From contig JAHLKC010000321.1 of the NCBI GenBank assembly GCA_025449115.1, forward strand, positions 1 through 14,675: a DNA stretch of 14,675 nt, read 5' to 3'. The position numbers and the translations under genes are program-made. Below are positions 8,307-14,675 of this stretch, piece after piece (position 1 is the first letter of the stretch; each line of letters begins with the position of its first letter). Under the pieces are notes generated by a model that did no database searches, had not been told where the DNA came from, and worked only from the letters and a program-made list of their open reading frames with translations. Origin of the DNA: Chytridium lagenaria (taxonomy: Eukaryota > Chytridiomycota > Chytridiomycetes > Chytridiales > Chytridiaceae).

Positions 8307-8664
8307 TTGCTACTGCATTCTTCACGTTTGGTGAGAATCTTGTAATCTCTTCGAAAGACTTTGACGCGGTATGTAGTAGAGAAACCTATTCATGCAATAA
8401 TGATATTCATAAAGCCTCTTAAACTACGCGTACATAAACACGTTATGATATTCATAAAGCCTCTTAAACTACGCGTACATAAACACGTTAACACATTTAA
8501 TAATAATAACTGTTTTTACGTGTTTTTTTTTTTTACCAAGGATTTGTTAATTGATTAAAAACACTTTTCACACGTAAAGAATTTTCAGGGCCTTCAAGCC
8601 AGGTCCCCTTGTGTTACAGTTATGACAAAAGGCCAAGTTCTTTACCTTTAGGTCCTTTCTTAAA
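8307..8664. other. Intergenic region with a tandem duplication
   Basis: This A+T-rich spacer lies between the membrane protein gene and the Cys/Pro-rich gene. It contains a perfect 2 x 45-bp duplication at 8400-8489 and a T run near 8523-8534. No gene is seen. Confidence 0.45.
8400..8489. repeat. Perfect tandem duplication, 2 x 45 bp
   Basis: Positions 8400-8444 and 8445-8489 are identical over all 45 bases, beginning ATGATATTCATAAAGCCTCT and including ACGCGT. The exact identity shows a recent event or a collapsed longer array. Confidence 0.95.
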
Positions 8665-10356
8665 ATGTCTTGTGCTCATTCTTCGTGTCTTTCTCCACTC
8701 AGCCCTTTCTCTCCATCCATCCCTCCCTCCATTTCTCACGCTCCATCACCGTCATGAGCATCCGTCCAGGAGGTCCTCAGAATCCATTCCCATGTACCTC
8801 CCTCCCATCACCGATGTTAGCTACAATAGTGCAACAGGCCAATGTTTCTGCGGCACCGGTTTGTATCTTGTCGACAACACAGCGGTGAGCATCTTGACGT
8901 CTTTCGCTGTAACTATATGCTAATTAAGTGTAGTGTTGTTCTAGATGGGGAATTATTAGCCCTGGAACGAGACGGTGCATGTGTAGAGAGAATATGGATT
9001 GGGTTAATAATGCTTGTGTTTGTGTGAGTGGGTTTGTGATGGATTTCGGGGTGGATAGGGTAAGTCTTTGAGTCTTAAGATTTCTGTTACGCTGGTTCTA
9101 CTGCTATGAATTCTGCTTGCGGTCCTTCTTCTTTCTTTTCTATTGCTATCTGCTGTAAAGTTTGTTGACGGCAGACCTGTCTTTTGATTTATTACATATT
9201 GGTATATCTGGATTTTTGATGTTGGGGCATATACCTTACTTATTACCTCCGATTTGAGGTCGTTTTTAACGCGCTGCCCTAAACCTATTTATCTCCCCGG
9301 TAGCCTCAGGCTTTTCATTTTCCTCCTCTCTATTGTAGTGGTTTTTTTAAAGGGTATTAGGCTTTAGCGCTTAATTTAACTAAACCAACGATTCCTTTTT
9401 TAATCTTTGTTTGCTCTTTGATTTTTAGTGCGTCGCAAGGCCATCCCCAGCCCCACCGCCCCGACCACCTTCGCCAAGTCCCCGCTCCTCACCCTCTCCA
9501 AGTCCACGCCCCCCTTCAAACCCTCCATCAGACCCTCCAAACAATCCTCCCTCTCCTCCAAACAACCCCTCCTCTCCTCCCTCAAACAACCCCTCCTCTC
9601 CTCCTTCAAACAACCCCATCACCAATTCTGTCTCCCCAAATCCAGACTCCCCTTCTGCAACCTCTGTAAACTCTTTCTCACCTTCCTTCCTACAACTCTC
9701 ACAACAACCCTGGACAACGGCACCGTCCTCATCAACACCATCCCAGGCATCATCGTCGCCGTCCCCATCGCAACTCCCACAACCACACTCACCCCTATCT
9801 CCACTCAATCTTCTTCGTCTCCTTCCCCTGTTTTATCCAATTCAGCCATCACCATCACAAGCGTATCCGTGGTCGCCGCCATTACAGCTGTTTCCGCCTG
9901 TCTCTTCTTCGTCTACAGAAGACGCATGAAAAAAATGAACGCGATGAATCCCAACCCACCCACAGGACAAAGTGGGAAGCCGTATCGACCGTCACGCCAT
10001 CTGACACAGTGTTCGCGGCAGATGCCAAGTACCCGCTTCAAGCATCCTCTGGTACACCCGTCTCCGTCTACATGCTCGATATCAAACAACCGATCCCTGC
10101 AAATGCCACGTATGAAACTAGTCAACCGGTTTTACTGGCTTTGAAGCAACCTGTTTCTTCAGGGAACGTGAAAACGATAAACGGCGGTGCGTTTAAGGAA
10201 ACGGCGGGAGCTATTGAGAGAACGAGGAGTGAGGCCTTACCAATGTATTCGGAGGGAGATAGACAGTAAGCTGACACAGTGTAATTTGATGAGGAGTAAA
10301 TTCATTTTTTTTGTAGAACGGTTGAAGCAACGCCTATCTTCTTGAGCAAGAAGTAG
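8665..10356 (+). CDS. Cysteine- and proline-rich single-pass surface protein (type I), frameshifted
   Basis: The 5' end is uncertain: a hydrophobic stretch (CLVLILRVFLHSALSL) near 8665-8715 could be a signal peptide, and PGGPQNPFPCTSLP then shifts frame near 8795 into a Cys-rich start (SATGQCFCGTGLYLVDNTA). An intron at about 8885-8944 leads to RRCMCRENMDW, NNACVCVSGFVMDFG, an EGF-like spacing of cysteines. A 369-bp intron (9060-9428, phase 0) precedes a CVARPSPAPPPRPP region with repeated NNPSSPPS, about 90 residues of Pro/Ser/Asn. After a shift near 9690-9710 come NGTVLINTIPG, a membrane helix (ITSVSVVAAITAVSACLFFV) and the stop-transfer YRRRMKKMN. A further shift near 9960 opens the cytosolic tail (TVFAADAKYPLQASSG to SEALPMYSEGDRQ), and a 51-bp intron (10266-10316) joins TVEATPIFLSKK. 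It is probably wall-spanning and plasma-membrane sensor-like (architecture resembles fungal wall sensors), which is an inference. Confidence 0.6.
9060..9428 (+). other. Long intron (369 bp) of the Cys/Pro-rich gene
   Basis: The donor GTAAGT is at 9060 and the acceptor TTTTTAG ends at 9428, phase 0 on both sides (…GVDR | CVARP…). It is the longest intron in the window and, unlike the other long ones, shows no tandem repeat. A hidden small exon or RNA gene cannot be excluded, but none is evident. Confidence 0.5.
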
Positions 10357-11138
10357 AACCTCTCATGAATTTTCTTTAACGGCTTGAAAGCCTAAAAAAG
10401 GTTGTGAATTTTCGTTTATTTTGTTATTACATAGAACGTAGAGTTTTTTTCTTGTTATTTGAAGGTGCGCTAGTTTTAAAGAGGATTTTTTGTATTTTAC
10501 CTTCCACCATTATATTAGCCCCCATGTTGAATTTATAAAGTTTTTAGCACCTGTTATCAATGTGCATGTTTTTAGAGAATACTACTACATACCGCTAATT
10601 GATATGTATTTATTTTGTAAAAAAAAACTACAAAAAACACCGTAGCAAAATATTAGACGAATGTACGAATATAAAATGCCGTTACTAATAAATAATACTA
10701 AAAGAAAAAAATTCCACTAGGAATGTACATGGATGTAAATAGTATATTTACATGGATGTTAATAGTATACATGTAAATAGTATACATGGATTTAAAATAA
10801 ATAGAAGTCCATGGATTTAAATAAATAATAACTTAAAGTTTTTTAAATTTACGCCGGAGTTATTTTATCTGTTCCAGCTCGGAATAATTAACCCTAAATA
10901 AAGAAAGAACTTTGAATATTTGAATTTTTTATTTATTTGTTTATCGGAAAAAGGGATCTCCTTTGTATTACCATTATCACCATAATTTGGTTTGTGTAGC
11001 CATCGCGCTATGTCATTCAGATAATTGACCCCGATCTCTTCCGTGATATAAAATGGAAGGGACGGATTGCAAAGCACTTTCTCCAGCACCTCAACACTTA
11101 CCTTACCACTTCACACCCTCATCCACCCTTCTTCAAAA
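10357..11138. other. A+T-rich intergenic region before the peroxiredoxin gene
   Basis: About 0.8 kb, very A+T-rich, with tandem repeats at 10725-10830. A minus-strand open frame (11089-10865, 74 codons, containing NYLNDIARWLHKPNYGDNG) exists but lacks family features and overlaps the region where the peroxiredoxin promoter must lie, so it is not called. The peroxiredoxin leader (about 11085-11138) is pyrimidine-rich. Confidence 0.45.
10725..10830. repeat. Degenerate A+T-rich tandem repeat
   Basis: The motif TACATGGATGTAAATAGTAT recurs four to five times (near 10725, 10749, 10770, 10783 and 10807) with base changes and length shifts of about 20-24 bp. It lies in a spacer. Confidence 0.75.
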
Positions 11139-11934
11139 ATGATGTCCAACGCAGTTCAAGTCGGTGACCTTATCCCCGAGGGCATCACGCTCTACACCTC
11201 TGGAAACACCAAGGACAAGGTATTTACTTATCCTCTTCAAGCTTACTCGCCTCGCGGATCCTCATCAACGTTTCTCTTCACATGCATTATATTAACGATA
11301 TCCTAACCTTTTGCTCTTCTTCATAGAGCGCTTGTGCTCTTCCAAAAAAGACCGACACGACCGAGCTCTTTAAGGGCAAGAAGGTACTTTTCATCATTTT
11401 ACACCTTGCATCCATTTACTTAACCATCTATAATGCAGGTCGTCCTCCTCGGCATCCCCATCCCCTTCTCCCCCACATGCTCCATGCAGCAACTCCCCGG
11501 TTTCATCTCCCAAATCGACGACCTTAAATCCAAGGGTATCGATGCCGTGTACTGTGTCAACGCCTATGACAGTAAGCCTTTTTTTTTTTTAATACCGTGC
11601 ATCCCTTCCACCTAAAGAAATATCGCTCACCATCCGTTAGTTTTCGTCCAGGACGCTTGGGGCAAGAACCAAGGTGCTGATGGCAAGGTCATGATGTTAT
11701 CTGACAGCAACGGCGAGCTCCTCAGCGCTCTCGGGATGACACAAGATCTTTCTCAATGTAAGCAGTCCCCTAATTCAAACGTTTTTTTTAATTATTGGTA
11801 GTGCCCATGCCCTTGGAAAGCTTGTGTCGAAGCGTTTCGCGCTTGTTGTGGATGACTTCAAGGTTACTTATGTTGGTGTTGACCTTAAGGGTTTTGAGCA
11901 CAGCTCTGTGGAGGCTGTCATGGCGCACTTGTAA
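11139..11934 (+). CDS. AHP1: Ahp1/Prx5-type atypical peroxiredoxin (thioredoxin peroxidase)
   Basis: Five exons: 11139-11219, 11327-11383, 11439-11571, 11641-11757 and 11802-11934, with introns of 107, 55, 69 and 44 bp. The product is about 170 residues. It carries the peroxidatic motif PFSPTCSMQQLPGF (Cys60) and a second cysteine at residue 30 (SACALP), placed like the resolving Cys31 of yeast Ahp1, 30 residues before the peroxidatic one. The strand KRFALVVDDFKVTYVG and the ending VEAVMAHL also match Ahp1. The enzyme reduces alkyl hydroperoxides using thioredoxin in cytosol or peroxisome/mitochondrion; no PTS1 is present at this C-terminus. Two adjacent ATGs start the frame; the first is given. 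In exon 5 one base is missing near 11810 (a CCC run): adding one restores the conserved frame, so a sequence error is likely. Codons are strongly C-ending, consistent with high expression. Confidence 0.9.
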
Positions 11935-12427
11935 ATTCTCGTTGTTTATTTTAATTGTTTTATGCGTTGTTTAGCACGCTTTCTTTGAATATGATCCCAT
12001 TATTGCACTTTGAAAATCGTTGCATTTTATCTTTAATGATGTAGACCATATTACGAGTTTTTACTGTTTTCATGATCTCTCTATAATTTAGCCAGAAATT
12101 TGTTGACGCCCACATCTCTTGCTTGGCGCCCGGCCCAAGAATCCTGAGAGATGACGCTGGGCTTGTTAGATTCAATGTAAAGAAAGATCTATCGAAGTGA
12201 GTTCAACTCAGACACTGCTAGCCCTGATTCCTGAGACAAAAGATACATTAAATGAATAACATTATTTTCCAACTCCGCTTCCCCAACAAACACAACAGAC
12301 ACAACAAAACAAACTCCAAGTTAAACAAAAAAAAGGCTGTCAGTGTCTTGCCTCATGTCCGCCCATAAAACAACCGCATCATTCTTCAAAACAAACCATC
12401 TACACAAACCCCAACAACCATCAAGTC
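11935..12427. other. Intergenic region between peroxiredoxin and GH26-like genes
   Basis: It holds the peroxiredoxin 3' flank and the promoter of the next gene, with a C/A-rich leader (12270-12427) and a possible TATA-like CCATAAAAC near 12363. A G+C-rich patch at 12110-12145 contains TTGGCGCCCGGCCCAAG, which can fold on itself. No gene is called. Confidence 0.45.
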
Positions 12428-14066
12428 ATGTCGATACCTTCAGAAGGCCTTGCGGCGCCCGCCCCAGCAAGGCGTCCCGACGCAACCCCCTCTGACTTAA
12501 GAAAGACACCAAGACGGCACACCTCTGCTTTGCGCTCTTCTGGTTAAAAGTCTCCCTCGCATTCTCACTAGCGATCGGCATGTTATCCTACGAGTAAGTT
12601 CAGTGATGGGCGATAATGATCTCACCACCATTCATTAGAATCGCTCTTGTCTTTCAACTCCGTTCCATGGCGCTTTCTCGTCTTCCCAAACTCACCATCC
12701 CTCAACTCCCCGCACCAACCGTCAATACCACCTTCACCAACGTCACTGTCACATCGTGTGTCCGTGATATCACCCTTGATGCACTTACGTCCGTTGCCGG
12801 GTCGTCGACACCTGCGCCAGCATTGACGGGACGGTTGAATCCTGGACCAGGTGGAGTATGGTGGGGCGTTGACATGGATTGGGCTGTTGACACGCCCACA
12901 ACTTTAGTGAGTCGCATTCGAAACGTCCCAGCGGTTGTGACGGTGACGTTGGGTGAGTGCCGCCCACCTCTGTTCCATATAAATGCTGATGATACCCCCT
13001 TGTTGGTAGATGTTTACGCAGAAGGGTTTGACGCTGATACTGTGATTTGGAAAGCCCGGGAAACACGACGAGCAGGGTCGATGATGCATTTGAAGGTTGT
13101 TCCGGGGTCGCCCATGGAGTTGATTGGTGTGGAAGTGTTGGGACAGGTGGCGAAACTTTCGAAGCAGATCAATGAAGAATATGGTGTTGCCGTCTTTTTG
13201 AATTACGGACCAGAGATGAATGGTAAGAAAACCCCCTTTTTATCCACTTTCAAGTTGTTTTTTATGGAATGGTGTTAACGACAATACATATTATTTTTAT
13301 ATTGTAGATGCTTCAAACCTTATCTATGGCATGAAACCAAACCCCTACATCACAAGCTTCCGTACCCTCACCTCTCTAGTTCGTCAACATACCAACATGA
13401 CCGGTAAGGTGCCCCCCTCCCATACCTCTAAACTAATCTTTTTTTCCCCCAGCAATGGTATGGACGCCTAAAAGCGGATTAGGGTATCCATCTGATCGTA
13501 CCGTTCCATATGACGATGAAAGCATCGGATTGATGGATACGAACGGAAACGGGTTTGTGGATCAATATGATGATGCGTATGGGTGAGGTGTTTTTTTTTT
13601 TGTTTTTTATTTTTTTGTTTTGCTTGATGAGCCTAGAGTGTTGTTAGATAAGGTCTAATACTTTTGGTGTTCTTATTTTTTGTACAGACCGTTCTACCCT
13701 GGCGATGAGGTAATCATATTTCCCCCTTCATCTCTATTGCAGTCTTAACATTCGATATTTTTTCACCAGCACGTCGACTGGACCGGTCTTTCCCTCCCTC
13801 CTTCCTCATCCCTCCCCGTCCTCCTCCAAGGCACCCCCACACAACCCTTCAACAAATTTCTACTCCCGGTTCTCTGCCACAAACCAAAAACCGCTTGTCC
13901 TGTTGACCCGGTTCACGGCGTCGTGGTTCACACAGATCACGAGGGCGACGCGGGCGGTGGGTGGGAATTTGGGAATTTGAGGATGGCGGTGACGGATGAG
14001 GGGGGCGTTGAGGGCGTAAAGTGGGGGATTGGGAGGGTGAGTTGTGAGGGAGTTGTGAAAGAATGA
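12428..14066 (+). CDS. Membrane-anchored GH26-like glycoside hydrolase
   Basis: The start MSIPSEGLAAPAPARR at 12428 is followed, after a one-base frame correction near 12500, by a single membrane helix (FALFWLKVSLAFSLAIGML), giving a type II anchor. Exons: 12428-12593, 12639-12952, 13010-13222, 13308-13403, 13453-13582, 13688-13709, 13770-about 14066, with introns of 45, 57, 85, 49, 105 and 60 bp. The catalytic-type domain shows VWWGVDMDW, AVFLNYGPEMND (acid/base Glu of GH26 'PEMNG' motifs), NLIYGMKPNPYITSFR, AMVWTPKSG, an EF-hand-like loop DTNGNGFVDQYDD and YPGDEHVDWTGLSL. Such proteins cleave beta-mannan or related glucans. Near 13859 an extra T seems to break the frame: the alternative frame reads KFYSRFSATNQKPLVLL, matching the family. 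The usual nucleophile Glu after KPLVL is not visible, so activity is doubtful. The exact 3' end is uncertain. Confidence 0.65.
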
Positions 14067-14410
14067 AAGCGGGGTGAGGGTTAACGTGGTGTGCTTTTGT
14101 TTATTGTTGAAAATGATGAGTTGTGGAGGGGATGTGGGGGGTGAAGACATGGGGTCAGGGTTAATATGGAGAAGAAGTGCAATTGTGGTTTATTTACTCT
14201 AATAGTTCGATGAGTAATTTATCTTATGGGGCCTGTAATTCGTGGGTAGTGTGGATATATTAGTAGTTAGTGTTATATGTGCTAATAATCATCAAATTAT
14301 CTATTTTTCTAAAAAAAAAAAAACTGAGAATATCGCTAAATGGCGAAAGAAAAAAAAGGTGTGTGGATAAAGCTCTCTCACAAAACAAAAATCAGAAAGC
14401 ATAAAAGGAG
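14067..14410. other. Convergent intergenic region
   Basis: It starts G+T-rich and becomes A+T-rich, with A runs at about 14312-14323 and 14350-14358. It lies between the GH26-like gene and the minus-strand gene at the right edge. I see no gene here; part of the GH26-like 3' exon may extend into the start. Confidence 0.4.
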
Positions 14411-14675
14411 TTACAGAGCGGGAGGGACCAGCGTGAAATGATATAATTCATCATCGTCCTCCTTTTGGGGTGCAAAGACTTCGACAATGTCTATCGGTGC
14501 AGAGAAGAATGGGTAAGGGTAGAGGTTCGCTTGAGGTAGCTGAGGCGTTGCAATGGTACTAGGCGATGCATCACCCAGACCAAGTATATCAACACCATTG
14601 GGGGATTGAGGCGTCGCAGATTCCTTATTTGCAGAACCGACGGTATCAACGAGTTTTCTGTTGAACGTCAACCAA
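14411..14675 (-). CDS. 3' end of an unidentified protein gene (runs off the window)
   Basis: The frame is open from the right edge to TAA at 14411-14413 and encodes at least 86 residues. It is Pro/Ser/Thr-rich and acidic, with ANKESATPQSPNGVDILGLG, then ATPQLPQANLYPYPFFSAP and the end HFTLVPPAL. The mix of DILGLG and Pro-rich linker recalls disordered tails of endocytic or trafficking adaptors, but this is not enough for a call. A possible splice acceptor (CAACAG) lies close to the edge at about 14658, so the first residues could be intron. No frameshift is seen. Confidence 0.5.
   Translation of the reverse strand, partial: WLTFNRKLVDTVGSANKESATPQSPNGVDILGLGDASPSTIATPQLPQANLYPYPFFSAPIDIVEVFAPQKEDDDELYHFTLVPPAL

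Noticed and set aside
8400..8489. CRISPR-like direct repeats
   Set aside because: Only two copies in direct contact with no spacer; the genome is eukaryotic.
9425..9808. Minus-strand Gly/Glu-rich open frame
   Set aside because: Antisense shadow of the Pro/Ser-rich stalk of the plus-strand gene.
10865..11089. Minus-strand 74-codon open frame
   Set aside because: A+T-rich, no recognised motif, and lies in the likely peroxiredoxin promoter; it could be a real small gene but evidence is too weak.
12105..12145. TGGCGCCC stretch resembling an LTR-retrotransposon primer binding site
   Set aside because: No flanking LTR pair, no gag or pol sequence, and the stretch is self-complementary, so chance is the simpler reading.
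12953..13009. Read-through of the 57-bp GH26-like intron as coding
   Set aside because: It keeps the frame and has no stop, but donor GTGAGT and acceptor TTGGTAG are canonical, and removing it gives a better family-like junction (VTVTLDVYAEGF).
13860..14150. Minus-strand 96-codon open frame
   Set aside because: Antisense of the GH26-like 3' exon, with no family motif.

Overview
The window looks like nuclear DNA of a fungus, probably an early-diverging one (chytrid or zygomycete grade); the lineage cannot be fixed from sequence alone. Genes are split by many short spliceosomal introns (many 38-60 nt, GTRNGY donors, CTAAC/CTGAT-like branch sites, YAG acceptors), spacers are short and A+T-rich, and the recognisable products are fungal: a Kre9/Knh1-type GPI-anchored wall protein, an Ahp1-type peroxiredoxin, a LOG-type phosphoribohydrolase and a GH26-like glycosidase. 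Layout: 1-505 and 737-1242 form a large inverted repeat. The left arm is a truncated copy (minus strand) of the Kre9-like gene, whose intact version lies at 746-1485 (plus). At 1805-2100 is a compact three-exon gene for a 71-residue coiled-coil protein, followed by tandem copies of its own 3' end. A multi-pass membrane protein with two DUF1475-like modules (2855-3830, minus) and a five-exon LOG gene (4125-5214, minus) follow. Two adjacent pieces of multi-pass membrane protein (5731-6754 and 6812-8306, plus) may be one broken gene. A cysteine/proline-rich single-pass surface protein occupies about 8665-10356 (plus), the Ahp1-type peroxiredoxin 11139-11934 (plus), a membrane-anchored GH26-like protein 12428-about 14066 (plus), and the 3' end of an unidentified gene runs off the right edge (14411-14675, minus). 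No operon-like logic is expected or seen. Thematically, three to four products belong to the cell surface (GPI protein, Cys/Pro-rich membrane protein, GH26-like protein, multi-pass membrane proteins), one to redox defence and one to nucleotide/cytokinin chemistry. The most important caveat is quality: nearly every gene needs one or more single-base frame corrections, often in homopolymers, and the two inverted-repeat arms differ only in homopolymer length. This pattern points to uncorrected sequencing indels (and possibly an assembly or amplification chimera at the left end) rather than to mass pseudogenisation. Biologically interesting items are the hidden 71-residue gene, introns swollen by minisatellites, abrupt C-rich to G-rich flips of the coding strand inside genes, and a GH26-like protein that seems to lack its nucleophile.
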